Notes: a model not told the origin generated them from the letters alone. A DNA stretch of 64,000 nt from Dermatophilaceae bacterium Soc4.6 (GCA_039889245.1 JAZGVH010000002.1:1054001-1118000); one strand, 5' to 3'; positions 6,789 to 17,667 are shown, counted from the stretch's first letter. Numbers and translations are program-made.

Positions 6789-7853
6789 ATGAGGTCCCAC
6801 TGCGCCATCTACGTCGACGTGGGCTATCTCGTGGCCTCGCTCGCGACGCGAGTGACCGGCACGTCGTTGCGCAGTGCGGTGGTCGTCTCCTATCCCGACC
6901 TCGTGCCCGGTCTCATCGCCCAGGCGGAGCGGCTGAGCGGTCTGCCGGTGCTGCGCATCCACTGGTACGACGCCGGCCTGCGCGGCTCGGGCGGGCCCAG
7001 CCCCGAGCAGAACGCGATCGGCATGCTGCCCCGGGTCAAGCTGCGGCTGGGTCGCACCTCGCCCAACGGCGACCAGAAGGGCGTCGACCTGCGCATCGGG
7101 CTGGACCTCGCCTCGCACAGCCGCGGGCGGGTCGTCGACGTCGCCTATCTCGTCTCCGGCGACGACGACCTCACCGAGGCCGTCGAGGAGGCGCAGTCGC
7201 ACGGTGTGCAGGTCGTCGTGCTCGCGGTCCCGGACGCGAACGGGCGCCCCCACGGGGTCTCGCACCACCTGATCCGCGAGTCCGACGGCATCGACATCGT
7301 CGACGCCGCCCTGCTCGACGCGACGGTGCACGTGCGCCGACGGGCCGAGGAGCCAGGGGAGGCCCCGGGGATGCCCGGAGGCAGCGGCGACCAGGTCTCG
7401 GCACCGGTGGCCGACGGCGGCGCCGACCCCGCGCCGTCCCGCCCCACCCCGGCCCCCGCGCCACCCGGGTCGCCGGTGCCGTCGCCGGCCGACCTGGCGC
7501 GGCCGCGACCCCGGACGCCGGTGGTGCCTGCGGCGTCAGCGGCGCCGGAGCGTCCGCCGGTCGTCTACTCCAGCTCCAGCAACGGCTCGTCGGGCTACCT
7601 GCTCGGCCCTCCGGCTCACGACCCCGAGGTCGTGGAGTCGGTGTGCCGCAAGGTCGTCGGCACCTGGGCCGCCACGGCGAGCGCCGACGACCGCCGGCGC
7701 CTGCTCGACGGACGGCCCTTCATCCCGCCCGACCTCGACCGCACGCTGCTTACCGACCTCTCGGCGCGAATCGGCGAGTACGACGTGCCCGACGAGGCCC
7801 GCAGCGCGCTGCGGGAAGGGTTCTGGGTGGTCGTGACCGAGGTCCTCGCCTGA
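6789..7853 (+). CDS. NYN-domain (PIN-like/DUF88) protein
   Basis: The protein has 354 residues. Residues 1 to about 175 form a NYN/LabA-type nuclease fold: AIYVDVGYLVAS with the first acidic residue, GDQKGVDLRIGLDLA in the middle, and VAYLVSGDDDLTEAVEEAQ with the SGDxD motif, then GVQVVVLAVPD. These acidic positions are those expected to bind metal in NYN ribonucleases. A proline/alanine-rich linker (about 180-255) leads to a conserved helical C-terminal region (YLLGPPAHDPEVVESVCRKVV to the end). RNA is the likely substrate by family; this is an inference. ATG 6789 is chosen; GTG 6783 is in frame. No convincing ribosome site is seen for either. Confidence 0.8.
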   Translation: MRSHCAIYVDVGYLVASLATRVTGTSLRSAVVVSYPDLVPGLIAQAERLSGLPVLRIHWYDAGLRGSGGPSPEQNAIGMLPRVKLRLGRTSPNGDQKGVDLRIGLDLASHSRGRVVDVAYLVSGDDDLTEAVEEAQSHGVQVVVLAVPDANGRPHGVSHHLIRESDGIDIVDAALLDATVHVRRRAEEPGEAPGMPGGSGDQVSAPVADGGADPAPSRPTPAPAPPGSPVPSPADLARPRPRTPVVPAASAAPERPPVVYSSSSNGSSGYLLGPPAHDPEVVESVCRKVVGTWAATASADDRRRLLDGRPFIPPDLDRTLLTDLSARIGEYDVPDEARSALREGFWVVVTEVLA

Positions 7854-7927
7854 GTGCGTGACGGGGGTGTGACGAGGCTCGCGCCTGGCCCGACCGGGCT
7901 CGACTCCGCCGCCGGCCCACTCGACGC

Positions 7928-7933
7928 TAGAGT
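7928..7933 (+). promoter_or_regulatory. -10-like TAGAGT of leaderless acyl-CoA carboxylase transcript
   Basis: TAGAGT lies 7 nt before ATG 7941. CGGAG also falls in that gap, so a very short leader with a ribosome site is not excluded. Confidence 0.45.
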
Positions 7934-7940
7934 CCGGAGC

Positions 7941-9740
7941 ATGTCGCAGATCTCGAAGGTGCTGATCGCCAACCGAGGCGAAATCGCTGTCCGTGTGGCC
8001 CGCGCGTGCAAGGACGCGGGTTACGCATCGGTGGCCGTCTACGCCGAGCCCGACCGCGACGCGCTCCACGTCCGCGAGGCCGACGAGGCCTTCAGCCTGG
8101 GGGGCAGCACCCCCGGCGACAGCTATCTCGTGCAGGAGAAGCTGCTCGACGTCGCCAGGCGCTCGGGCGCCGACGCGGTGCACCCGGGCTACGGGTTCCT
8201 CTCGGAGAACGCCTCCTTCGCCCAGGCCGTCGTCGACGCCGGGCTGATCTGGATCGGCCCGGGCGCCGGCGCGATCGACTCGCTCGGCGACAAGGTCAAG
8301 GCGCGCCACATCGCCACCAAGGCCGGGGCCCCGCTGGTGCCGGGCACCAAGGAGCCCGTCGAGGGCTCCGACGAGATCATCGCCTTCGCGCAGGAGCACG
8401 GTCTGCCGGTCGCGATCAAGGCGGCCTACGGTGGCGGCGGGCGCGGCCTCAAGGTCGCTCGCACCATGGACGAGATCCCCGAGCTCTTCGACTCGGCCGT
8501 GCGCGAGGCGATCAGCGCCTTCGGGCGTGGCGAGTGCTTCGTCGAGAGCTTCCTCGACCACCCGCGGCACGTCGAGACCCAGTGCCTCGCCGACACGCAC
8601 GGCAACGTCGTCGTCGTCTCGACCCGTGACTGCTCGCTCCAGCGCCGCAACCAGAAGCTCGTCGAGGAGGCGCCGGCGCCGTTCCTCACCGACGCGCAGA
8701 ACGCCGAGCTGGTCAAGGCGAGCAAGGACATCCTCACCGAGGCGGGCTACGTCGGTGCGGGCACCTGCGAGTTCCTCATCGGGGTCGACGGGCGCATCTC
8801 GTTCCTCGAGGTCAACACCCGGCTGCAGGTCGAGCACCCGGTCTCGGAGGAGGTCACCGGCATCGACCTCGTGCGCGAGCAGTTCCGCATCGCCAACGGC
8901 GAGGCGCTCGGCTACGACGACCCGACGCCGCATGCGCACTCGATCGAGTTCCGCATCAACGGCGAGGACGCCGGGCGCGGCTTCCTGCCCGCCCCGGGCA
9001 CCGTCTCGCGCTACGTGCAGCCGTCCGGCCCCGGCGTGCGCGTCGACTCCGGTGTCGTGTCGGGCGACGTCATCGGTGGCGCGTTCGACTCGATGCTGGC
9101 CAAGCTCGTCGTCACGGGCGCCACGCGCCAGCAGGCGATCGAGCGGGCCCGACGGGCACTCGACGAGTTCGTCGTCGAGGGCATGCCCACCGTGCTGCCC
9201 TTCCACCGCGTCGTCGTGCGCGACCCGGCCTTCGCACCGGCCGACCCCGACGAGCCCTTCACGATCCACACGCGGTGGATCGAGACCGAGTTCGACAACC
9301 AGATCGAGGCGTATGCCGGGGGGGCTGCTCCCGCAGCCGAGGCCGACGAGCGCCAGACCGTCGTCGTCGAGGTCGGCGGCCGCCGTCTCGAGGTGTCCCT
9401 GCCGGGCGGCCTGTCGCTCACTGGCGGCGCCAGCGGTGGCAGCTCGGGCGCCCGGAAGAAGGCGCCGCGCCGCGCGGGCGGGTCAGGCTCGTCGGCCGCC
9501 GCCTCCGGTGACGCGCTCACCGCACCGATGCAGGGCACCGTCGTGAAGATCGCCGTCGCCGAGGGCGACACGGTGCAGGAGGGCCAGACCGTCGTCGTGA
9601 TCGAGGCGATGAAGATGGAGCAGCCCATCAACGCCCACAAGGCCGGAATCGTCACCGGACTCAGCGCCGAGGTCGGCGCCACCGTCACCAGCGGCGCCGT
9701 GATCGCCGAGATCAAGGACGCGGCCCCCGTCGACGCCTGA
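7941..9740 (+). CDS. accA3: acyl-CoA/acetyl-CoA carboxylase alpha chain (biotin carboxylase + BCCP)
   Basis: The 599-residue protein fuses a biotin carboxylase (about residues 1-455) to a biotin carboxyl carrier domain at the C-terminus, as in mycobacterial AccA-type subunits. Visible motifs are [28 protein letters not shown], the ATP-grasp glycine loop [28 protein letters not shown], and the biotinylation site EAMKMEQPI with Lys558. The enzyme carboxylates biotin with ATP and bicarbonate for a separate carboxyltransferase beta chain. No beta or epsilon chain gene is in the window. A Gly/Ser/Ala-rich linker (about 495-530) joins the two halves. A strong hairpin follows the stop codon. Confidence 0.95.
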   Translation: MSQISKVLIANRGEIAVRVARACKDAGYASVAVYAEPDRDALHVREADEAFSLGGSTPGDSYLVQEKLLDVARRSGADAVHPGYGFLSENASFAQAVVDAGLIWIGPGAGAIDSLGDKVKARHIATKAGAPLVPGTKEPVEGSDEIIAFAQEHGLPVAIKAAYGGGGRGLKVARTMDEIPELFDSAVREAISAFGRGECFVESFLDHPRHVETQCLADTHGNVVVVSTRDCSLQRRNQKLVEEAPAPFLTDAQNAELVKASKDILTEAGYVGAGTCEFLIGVDGRISFLEVNTRLQVEHPVSEEVTGIDLVREQFRIANGEALGYDDPTPHAHSIEFRINGEDAGRGFLPAPGTVSRYVQPSGPGVRVDSGVVSGDVIGGAFDSMLAKLVVTGATRQQAIERARRALDEFVVEGMPTVLPFHRVVVRDPAFAPADPDEPFTIHTRWIETEFDNQIEAYAGGAAPAAEADERQTVVVEVGGRRLEVSLPGGLSLTGGASGGSSGARKKAPRRAGGSGSSAAASGDALTAPMQGTVVKIAVAEGDTVQEGQTVVVIEAMKMEQPINAHKAGIVTGLSAEVGATVTSGAVIAEIKDAAPVDA

Positions 9741-9747
9741 CCCTCGT

Positions 9748-9793
9748 TGCGTCCGCTTCGAGGTGGGTCAGAACCCTCCTCGCAGCGGACGCA
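9748..9793. terminator. bidirectional hairpin after acyl-CoA carboxylase
   Basis: TGCGTCCGCTTCGAGG (9748-9763) pairs with 9778-9793 at 15 of 16 positions; an inner GGGT/ACCC step shortens the loop. It lies between two convergent genes (stops at 9740 and 9812). There is no U-run, as is usual for actinobacterial terminators. Confidence 0.65.
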
Positions 9794-9811
9794 GGGGGTC
9801 GCGTGAGGCGC

Positions 9812-10024
9812 TCAGCCCTGCGGGTCGGGGGCGTCCGGGCGCGCCGGGTAGCCGAGCAGGAAGTCGCGCACCCGGTCGAACGGGGGTGCCGCGGGCTCTT
9901 CCGGCGGGTCGGCTTCTTCCGGCGGGTCGGCTTCTTCCGGCGGGTCGGGCAGGTCAGGTTGGGCCCGCAGGTCGGGTGGGCTGGAGGCGGGGACGTCAGG
10001 ACCGGTCGCAGGCTCCGTGCTCAT
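9812..10024 (-). CDS. small proline/glutamate-repeat protein, unknown function
   Basis: This 70-residue frame starts at ATG 10024. It contains three near-identical PPEEAD/PPEEPA repeats encoded by an 18-bp tandem DNA repeat (about 9897-9952), followed by a conserved-looking tail FDRVRDFLLGYPARPDAPDP. The low-complexity acidic middle gives no fold. TACGGT occurs 6 nt before the ATG, matching the leaderless pattern used elsewhere in the window, and supports it being a real gene. It diverges from the small membrane protein at 10070. I cannot assign a function. The alternative is a chance open frame, but stop position, start signal and hairpin placement argue for a gene. Confidence 0.55.
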   Translation of the reverse strand: MSTEPATGPDVPASSPPDLRAQPDLPDPPEEADPPEEADPPEEPAAPPFDRVRDFLLGYPARPDAPDPQG

Positions 10025-10056
10025 CCCCGCACCGTACTCACCCGCGGTTCCCTGCC

Positions 10057-10062
10057 TACACT
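10057..10062 (+). promoter_or_regulatory. -10-like TACACT of leaderless small membrane protein gene
   Basis: TACACT ends 7 nt before ATG 10070 in the 45-bp divergent spacer; there is no Shine-Dalgarno sequence. Confidence 0.42.
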
Positions 10063-10069
10063 CCTGACC

Positions 10070-10321
10070 ATGACCGCCGCCGCCCTGCTGCCGACGGCGA
10101 CCACCGCGTCGTCCGGCTTCAACTGGGGTGGGCTCGTCGTCCTGGTCGCCCTCGTGGCCGTGGCGTGGCCGCTGTGGCGTCGGCTGCGCTCCAGCCTCTC
10201 CCGCCAGCGGCGCGAGCGATGGGCCCGTGAGGAGGGCTGGGCCGACCGGACCGAGTTCACCCCCGACAACGACCCCGACCTGCGGCGTCAGCCGCCCGGC
10301 GACCCACCGACCGGGCCCTGA
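10070..10321 (+). CDS. small single-pass membrane protein, unknown function
   Basis: The 83-residue product has one clear membrane segment (about residues 19-36, NWGGLVVLVALVAVAWPLW), then a strongly basic stretch RRLRSSLSRQRRERW that would face the cytoplasm, and a proline-rich acidic tail. The start at ATG 10070 fits a leaderless transcript. It converges on lpdA with 46 bp between stops. It matches no family I recognise by name. Confidence 0.6.
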   Translation: MTAAALLPTATTASSGFNWGGLVVLVALVAVAWPLWRRLRSSLSRQRRERWAREEGWADRTEFTPDNDPDLRRQPPGDPPTGP

Positions 10322-10367
10322 GCGCGCCAACCCGGCGGACGGCACTCCGTACCGGAGGGTCGGGTGG

Positions 10368-11744
10368 TCAGTGGAGGCGGCGCGCCGCCTCGGCGATCGA
10401 GCCGCTCATCGACGGGTAGACCGTGAAGGTCGAGGCGACCTGGTCGACGTTGAGGTGGTTCTGCACCGCGATGGCGATGGGGTAGATCAGCTCGGAGGCG
10501 CGGGGCGCGACCACGACCCCGCCGACGACCATGCCGCTGCCCTTGCTCGAGAAGACCTTGACGAAGCCGTCCTCGAAGGAGTCCATCTTGGCCCGCGCGT
10601 TGGTCGACAGCGGCATCGTGTTGACCACCACGTCGGTCGCGCCCTCGTCGATCTGCTGCTGGCTGATGCCGACGGTGGCGATCTCGGGCGAGGTGAAGAT
10701 GTTGGCCGACACGTGGCTGAGGCGCAGCGGGGCGACGGCGTCTCCGAGGGCGTGCCACATCGCGATGCGGCCCTGCATCGCCGCGACCGAGGCGAGCGGC
10801 AGGACCCCGGTGCAGTCGCCGGCGGCGTAGACCCCGCGCACCGACGTGCGCGAGACGGTGTCGACCTCGACGTGGCCCGACGGGCTGAGCTCGACGCCCG
10901 CCTCCTCCAGACCGAGGCCGGCGGTCTGCGGCACGGAGCCGACGGCGAGCAGGGCGTGGGAGCCGTCGACCGTGCGGCCGTCCTCGAGGGTGACCCGCAC
11001 CCCGTCGTGGGTGCGCTCGACCGAGGCCATCCGCGAGCGCCCGAGCACGGTCATCCCGTCGCGGCGGAAGACGTCCTCGATGACGCCGGCGGCGTCGGCG
11101 TCCTCCCCCGGGAGCACCCGGTCGCGCGAGGAGACCAACGTGACCGGCACGCCGAGCCCGGTGTAGGCATGGGCGAGCTCGGCGCCCGTGACGCCGGAGC
11201 CGACGACGACGAGGTGGCGCGGCAGCTCGGTGAGGGTGTAGATCTGCTGCCAGGTGAGGATGCGCTCACCGTCGGGCTGGGCGCTCGCCATCACCCGCGG
11301 CGTGGCGCCGGTGGCGACGAGCACGACGTCGGCGGCGATGTCCTCCGTGGTGCCGTCGGCGGACTGCGCCCGCACCCGGCCGGGCTCCAGGAGGGTCGCG
11401 CTGCCGGTGACGATGCGCACCCCGTCGGCGGCGAGCTTGCGGTGGATGTCACCGCTCTGGCTGCTGGCGAGAGCGAGGATGCGGTGGTTGACGGCGCGCA
11501 GGTCGACCCGGGCCTCGGCGGCGTCGCGCACGCCGAGGGCGTCACCGGTGCGCAGCCCACCCATGAAGGCCGCGGTCGAGACAAGCGCCTTGCTCGGCAC
11601 GCAGTCGGTGAGCACGCACGCACCGCCGAGCCCGTCCCGGTCGACCACGGTGACCTGCCCACCGGCGCGGGCGGCGACCAGCGCGGCCTCATAGCCCCCG
11701 GGACCTCCGCCGAGGATGACGACCGTCGAACTGTGTGAGCTCAC
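10368..11744 (-). CDS. lpdA: LpdA-type NAD(P)H-quinone/flavoprotein disulfide reductase homologue
   Basis: The 458-residue flavoprotein has the FAD motif VVILGGGPGGYEAA, the disulfide region GGACVLTDCVPSKAL, NAD-binding VVVGSGVTGAELAHAY, and VYAAGDCTG near the C-terminal FAD site. It resembles mycobacterial LpdA (Rv3303c), a quinone reductase that is not a true lipoamide dehydrogenase. The C-terminal interface reads FTVYPSMSGSIAEAARRLH, lacking the His-Pro-T-x-S-E motif a lipoamide dehydrogenase needs. Unusually, both cysteines of a CxxxxC pair are kept (ACVLTDC), whereas as I recall the mycobacterial protein has only one. GTG 11744 is the likely start; TTG 11756 would add four residues. It diverges from the phosphorylase gene. 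Confidence 0.88.
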   Translation of the reverse strand: MSSHSSTVVILGGGPGGYEAALVAARAGGQVTVVDRDGLGGACVLTDCVPSKALVSTAAFMGGLRTGDALGVRDAAEARVDLRAVNHRILALASSQSGDIHRKLAADGVRIVTGSATLLEPGRVRAQSADGTTEDIAADVVLVATGATPRVMASAQPDGERILTWQQIYTLTELPRHLVVVGSGVTGAELAHAYTGLGVPVTLVSSRDRVLPGEDADAAGVIEDVFRRDGMTVLGRSRMASVERTHDGVRVTLEDGRTVDGSHALLAVGSVPQTAGLGLEEAGVELSPSGHVEVDTVSRTSVRGVYAAGDCTGVLPLASVAAMQGRIAMWHALGDAVAPLRLSHVSANIFTSPEIATVGISQQQIDEGATDVVVNTMPLSTNARAKMDSFEDGFVKVFSSKGSGMVVGGVVVAPRASELIYPIAIAVQNHLNVDQVASTFTVYPSMSGSIAEAARRLH

Positions 11745-11868
11745 CCATCCATCCAACCACCGCCGGCCGAGGAGCCGGTCACGCGGTGGGGCGGGGCGGG
11801 CGGGTCCACTTGACGCACCAGCCCCGCCCCCACCAGCCCGTATGCCGTTCCGCGCGCGCCGCCCCGAC

Positions 11869-11874
11869 TAGAGT
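11869..11874 (+). promoter_or_regulatory. -10-like TAGAGT upstream of purine nucleoside phosphorylase
   Basis: TAGAGT lies 8 nt before GTG 11883 with no convincing ribosome site, consistent with a leaderless or nearly leaderless transcript. Confidence 0.42.
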
Positions 11875-11882
11875 CGCCTCCC

Positions 11883-12713
11883 GTGAGCACCCCCGACCTC
11901 GACGACCCGGCGACCGACCCCTTCACCGTCGCTGCCGCCGCCGCCGCCGTCATCGCCGAGCGGACGGGCGCAGCCAGCCACGACGTCGCCCTCGTGCTGG
12001 GCTCCGGCTGGGGCCAGACCGCGGACCGCATCGGTGCGACCCTCGCGACCGTGCCCAACGACGAGGTGCCGGGCTTCCGCAAGGCGGCCGTCGCCGGGCA
12101 CTCCGGCGAGATGCGCTCGGTCGCGATCGGCGACACCGGCAAGCGCGCGCTCGTGTTCGGCACCCGCACGCACTACTACGAGGGCCGCGGGGTGCGGGCG
12201 GTCGTGCACGCGGTGCGCACGGCGAAGGCCGCCGGCTGCTCCACCGTGGTGCTCACCAACGGCTGCGGCGGCCTCAACCCGGCCTGGGGCCCGGGCACCC
12301 CGGTGCTGATCAGCGACCACCTCAACCTGACGGCGACCTCGCCGCTCGAGGGCGCGACCTTCGTCGACCTCACCGACCTCTACTCCCCGCGGCTGCGGGC
12401 GATCGCGCACGAGGTCGACCCGAGCCTCGACGAGGGGGTCTACGCGCAGTTCTGCGGGCCGCACTACGAGACCCCGGCCGAGGTGCGCATGGCCGGCGTG
12501 CTCGGCGCCGACCTGGTCGGCATGTCGACGACCCTCGAGGCCATCGCCGCCCGCCACGCCGGTCTCGAGGTGCTCGGCATCTCGCTGGTCACCAACCTCG
12601 CGGCCGGCATCTCCGACCAGCCCCTGTCGCACGCCGAGGTCCTCGAGGCCGGGCAGGCCGCCGCCGAGCGCTGCGGAGACCTGCTGGCGCAGGTCGTCCT
12701 GCGCCTCGTCTGA
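11883..12713 (+). CDS. deoD: purine-nucleoside phosphorylase
   Basis: The 276-residue protein belongs to the trimeric PNP/MTAP class. Motifs are [11 protein letters not shown] (phosphate loop), [38 protein letters not shown], and [19 protein letters not shown] followed by SLVTNLAAG. It splits purine (deoxy)ribonucleosides with phosphate into base and (deoxy)ribose-1-phosphate. The phosphohexomutase gene follows after 16 bp with its own CAGGAG site, so the two form an operon that turns the sugar phosphate into a 5-phosphate or related ester. The same deoD-pmmB pair occurs in mycobacteria. Confidence 0.94.
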   Translation: MSTPDLDDPATDPFTVAAAAAAVIAERTGAASHDVALVLGSGWGQTADRIGATLATVPNDEVPGFRKAAVAGHSGEMRSVAIGDTGKRALVFGTRTHYYEGRGVRAVVHAVRTAKAAGCSTVVLTNGCGGLNPAWGPGTPVLISDHLNLTATSPLEGATFVDLTDLYSPRLRAIAHEVDPSLDEGVYAQFCGPHYETPAEVRMAGVLGADLVGMSTTLEAIAARHAGLEVLGISLVTNLAAGISDQPLSHAEVLEAGQAAAERCGDLLAQVVLRLV

Positions 12714-12729
12714 TCCAGGAGCCCCCCGC

Positions 12730-14913
<2,184 letters not shown>

Positions 14914-15034
14914 GAGGCCCCCCGTTCTCGTAGGCCGCACGACCGGCAGCCGCCGACCGACCACTGTCCTCCAGCCAGGAACCCTGACGCATCGGAATGG
15001 CCGGGTGTCCTGCGCGGTTGCACCGCTCGTGACG

Positions 15035-15763
15035 ATGACTGTGGAGATCTGGTCCGACGTGGTGTGCCCCTGGTGCTACATCGGCAAGCGCCGCTTCGAG
15101 GGCGCGTTGGCGCGCTTCGACCATCGTGACGACATCGAGCTGGTGTGGCGCAGCTTCGAGCTCGACCCGTCGGCTGCGCCGAGTGGGTCGGAGCCGGGTC
15201 GTTACGTCGAGCGGCTCGCCTCGAAGTACGGGATGCCCCTGGCGCAGGCGCAGGAGGCGATCGACGGGATGACGCAGACCGCGGCCGCCGAGGGCCTCGA
15301 CTTCCACTTCGAGCTGGCCCGCCCCGGCAACACCTTCGACGCCCACCGCCTGCTCCACCTCGCGCGAGAGCACGGGGTGCAGGACGCGCTCAAGGAGCGC
15401 CTCGACCACGCCACCTTCACCCAGGGGTCGCCGCCGTCCGACCACGCGGCTCTGACCGCGCACGCCGTCGAGATCGGCCTGCCCGCCGACGAGGTCGCTG
15501 CCGTCCTCTCCTCCGACCGGTATGCCGACGCGGTCCGCGCCGACGAGGCGCAGGCGCGGGCCTACGGCATCAACGGTGTGCCGTTCTTCGTGATCGACGG
15601 GAAGTACGGCATCTCGGGGGCGCAGTCGTCCGACGTCGTGCTCGACGCCCTCGACCGCGCGTGGGTGGAGCGCTCGCCCCTGACCGTGCTGGCCGGGTCT
15701 GCGGTGACCGCAGGTGGGTCGTCCGACGCCGGGGCCTGCGACGGGGACTCCTGCGCCGTCTAG
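15035..15763 (+). CDS. DsbA family (FrnE-like) thiol oxidoreductase
   Basis: The 242-residue protein starts TVEIWSDVVCPWCYIGKRR with an active CPWC pair at residues of about 11-14, the FrnE variant of the thioredoxin-fold CxxC. A helical insert follows (YGMPLAQAQEAIDGMTQ), then FDAHRLLHLAREHG and the cis-Pro loop INGVPFFVIDGKYGISGAQ, which completes the fold. It has no signal peptide, so it acts in the cytosol, probably as a dithiol-disulfide oxidoreductase or isomerase. The C-terminus ends with an extra CDGDSC motif of unknown use. ATG 15035 is preferred; GTG 15029 is in frame. No clear ribosome site is visible. Confidence 0.9.
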   Translation: MTVEIWSDVVCPWCYIGKRRFEGALARFDHRDDIELVWRSFELDPSAAPSGSEPGRYVERLASKYGMPLAQAQEAIDGMTQTAAAEGLDFHFELARPGNTFDAHRLLHLAREHGVQDALKERLDHATFTQGSPPSDHAALTAHAVEIGLPADEVAAVLSSDRYADAVRADEAQARAYGINGVPFFVIDGKYGISGAQSSDVVLDALDRAWVERSPLTVLAGSAVTAGGSSDAGACDGDSCAV

Positions 15764-15795
15764 GGGCGGACGACGTCGTCCCAGGTTGGACAGAA

Positions 15796-15811
15796 CTCGA
15801 AGATCTTCGAC
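15796..15811. repeat. dispersed copy of the CTCGAAGATCTTCGA palindrome
   Basis: CTCGAAGATCTTCGAC followed by TTGTGGCG is the same core as the tandem array at 61128-61413, with one change in the last palindrome base. It lies 33 nt after the DsbA-like stop, as the array lies about 27 nt after nirD. The rest of 15764-15997 holds no gene I can support. Confidence 0.7.
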
Positions 15812-15997
15812 TTGTGGCGAGCGATCTGGGCCACAACCGGGATGAAGCACCCCGGCGCAGCGCACAGGGACACCAGAACGGTGAAGGTAGTCGTGGACGC
15901 GACCGGTGGGGGTGGGGGGCCGGACACCAGCAGGTTCGTCCGCGGCCTCCGGCTGGGTCGGCGCTTCGGTGCGCGGGGTCCCACGGTCATGCCCTGG

Positions 15998-16549
15998 TCA
16001 TGCCCCCAGCCAGGTGACTCGCACGAAGTCCATCCCGATCGAGCTCCCGTGGTCGTTCACGCCGTGGTCGACGACGTCGCGGCTGGCCGGGTTCGGCGTG
16101 GTCGTCACCAGGGTCACCGTGTGCGGGCCTGCGGTCAGCGGCATCCCGGCCAGGAACGACTCCGTGTGCGTGGCGACCGGCTGGTAGAGATCCACGACCA
16201 GCGGCTCACCCGTGCTGTGCCCCGCCGGGTACGACGTCGACCACACCGGGACGAACGCCCCGATCGTGGCGACGACACCGGAGTCCTGGGTGCCCGCTGG
16301 GTCGTCGAGCACGAGCCGCTGCTCCTGCACCACGACCGTCCGGCCCGGTGCCGGGGCGCTGGTGAAGGACGCCCGCACGGCGGGATCTCCCACGAGCTGG
16401 CGTAGAGACCGTGACCGCAGTCCGTGCCGGTCACGGTGGGGACGACCAGCAGGGGCCCGGTGGCCGCCGGCGCACCGGTCGCTCCTGAACCACGCCATGG
16501 TCACTTCCCCCTCGATCCCCTGAGCGGTCACCCAACACCCGCCGCTCAT
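15998..16549 (-). pseudogene. probable decayed secreted beta-sandwich protein
   Basis: The last 130 or so codons (stop at 15998) read like an intact beta-sandwich domain: VRASFTSAPAPGRTVVVQEQ, LVLDDPAGTQDSGVVATIGA, PHTVTLVTTTPNPASRDVVD, HGSSIGMDFVRVTWLGA. Its N-terminal part is out of frame: a neighbouring frame at about 16390-16500 gives TGPLLVVPTVTGTDCGHGLY then ASSW, which joins naturally to DPAVRASF only if one base is gained or lost near 16395. No signal peptide or plausible start is present in the correct frame. It is either a pseudogene or a single-base sequence error. The family is unknown; the end resembles carbohydrate-binding beta-sandwiches. Confidence 0.5.
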
Positions 16550-16613
16550 CGGCGGTCGTCAACCAGGCCACCGGCAGGCTACGGGCCGGGCCGCCCTCAC
16601 CGCAGCCGTTTGC

Positions 16614-16991
16614 TCAGCCGTGCACGAGGTGCGTCAGCACGACGTCGTGCGTGTGCCGCGCCTGCTCCTCACCCCGGAACTGGATCTCGAAGGCCTGGCC
16701 GGGCACCTGGATCGAGACGACCGAGCTCGACGCCGCCCTGAGCGCGGTGGCCCGGTCGAGGATGAACGAGACGCTCTGGATGCGGCTGTAGGGCAGGCTC
16801 GTGATGCCCGACTTGCCACCGACGAACGTGTTGTCCTGCACGATGACCCGCCGGTCGGTCAGGCCCACCATCCCGGTGCTGCCACCCGACCCGTCGTAGA
16901 CGGCGAGGATCAGCTCGCCGGGCAGGAGGACGAGCTGGATCCTGGCCAGCTGGTCCGGGTTGTCATGGGGCGTCTTCGACATGCCCACCAT
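16614..16991 (-). CDS. small PH-like domain protein
   Basis: The 125-residue protein reads as a bacterial pleckstrin-homology-like domain: LVLLPGELILAVYDG, then GMVGLTDRRVIVQDN, SLPYSRIQSVSFILDR and FEIQFRGEEQARHTHDVV. The pattern 'LTDRRVIVQ...IPYSRI.SV' is typical of the bPH families. No membrane segment is present. ATG 16991 is the longest start; ATG 16982 is equally possible. It is followed on the same strand by nothing but the decayed gene at 15998, and preceded 61 bp upstream by a larger membrane PH-domain gene, so the two may be functionally linked. Confidence 0.72.
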   Translation of the reverse strand: MVGMSKTPHDNPDQLARIQLVLLPGELILAVYDGSGGSTGMVGLTDRRVIVQDNTFVGGKSGITSLPYSRIQSVSFILDRATALRAASSSVVSIQVPGQAFEIQFRGEEQARHTHDVVLTHLVHG

Positions 16992-17052
16992 TCTGTCCGA
17001 GACCGGGCGATATGGGGCCCATGCAGGGCACCAACACCGGTGTCGACAGAGA

Positions 17053-17667
17053 TCAGGCCACCAGGGCGACCACGAGCACCGCCAACGGCACCGCGAGCAG
17101 CGCGAGGTCGACCCAGTCCCACGACCGCTCGACCTCCCCCTCGGCGGAGACCTCCGGCCGCCGATCGAGCACCATCTCGGTCCACTCCTGCCGGGCCACC
17201 TCGACCGACTGGGCAGCCGTGTGGACGGTCACGCCCTTCGAGGGCGGGGGCGCCGTGTCGGCGCCGGCCAGCCGGCTGTTGACCATGCTGAGCAGACCCG
17301 AGCCGCGCGGTCGCTCGACGTGCGACGCGATCGCCCACGCCGCGGTGCGTCGCTCCCCGTGGTAGATCTCGAGGTTCCACCGCGTGCCCACGTCGGCAAC
17401 CTGTGCCCACGGCACCACGGTGCGGCGCAGCGGGTTGTTGACGTGCAGACCGTGCAGGCTGATGACCAGGGCGGGCCGGACGAAGAAGACCCAGCCGCCG
17501 CTGCCGACGAGGGCCATCGCGGCGATGAAGACCGCCGATGGCTCGCCCCCCACGAGCGACCACAGCGCGAGGCCGTAGCCGCACACCATCGCGACCACGC
17601 CGAGCACGATCGAACCGCGCTGACGCAGCGTGCGCAGTGCGTGCGTCGAGGCGGTGTTGCTGGCCAT
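17053..17667 (-). CDS. membrane protein with PH-like domain
   Basis: The 204-residue protein has two membrane segments near the N-terminus (about 18-37 and 45-63), a central PH-like domain (LVISLHGLHVNNPLRRTVVP through the WNLEIYHG and GVTVHTAAQ strands), and a third hydrophobic segment at the very end (WVDLALLAVPLAVLVVALVA). It matches actinobacterial PH-domain membrane proteins related to the 'low molecular weight antigen 6' group. The domain faces the cytoplasm by the positive-inside rule; ligand and role are unknown. ATG 17667 has GGAG 9 nt upstream. It diverges from deoC with 108 bp between. Confidence 0.75.
   Translation of the reverse strand: MASNTASTHALRTLRQRGSIVLGVVAMVCGYGLALWSLVGGEPSAVFIAAMALVGSGGWVFFVRPALVISLHGLHVNNPLRRTVVPWAQVADVGTRWNLEIYHGERRTAAWAIASHVERPRGSGLLSMVNSRLAGADTAPPPSKGVTVHTAAQSVEVARQEWTEMVLDRRPEVSAEGEVERSWDWVDLALLAVPLAVLVVALVA

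Noticed and set aside
6384-7331. 315-codon minus-strand frame across the aldo/keto reductase start and the NYN gene
   Set aside because: It has no family motif, crosses a real promoter and overlaps the well-supported NYN gene.
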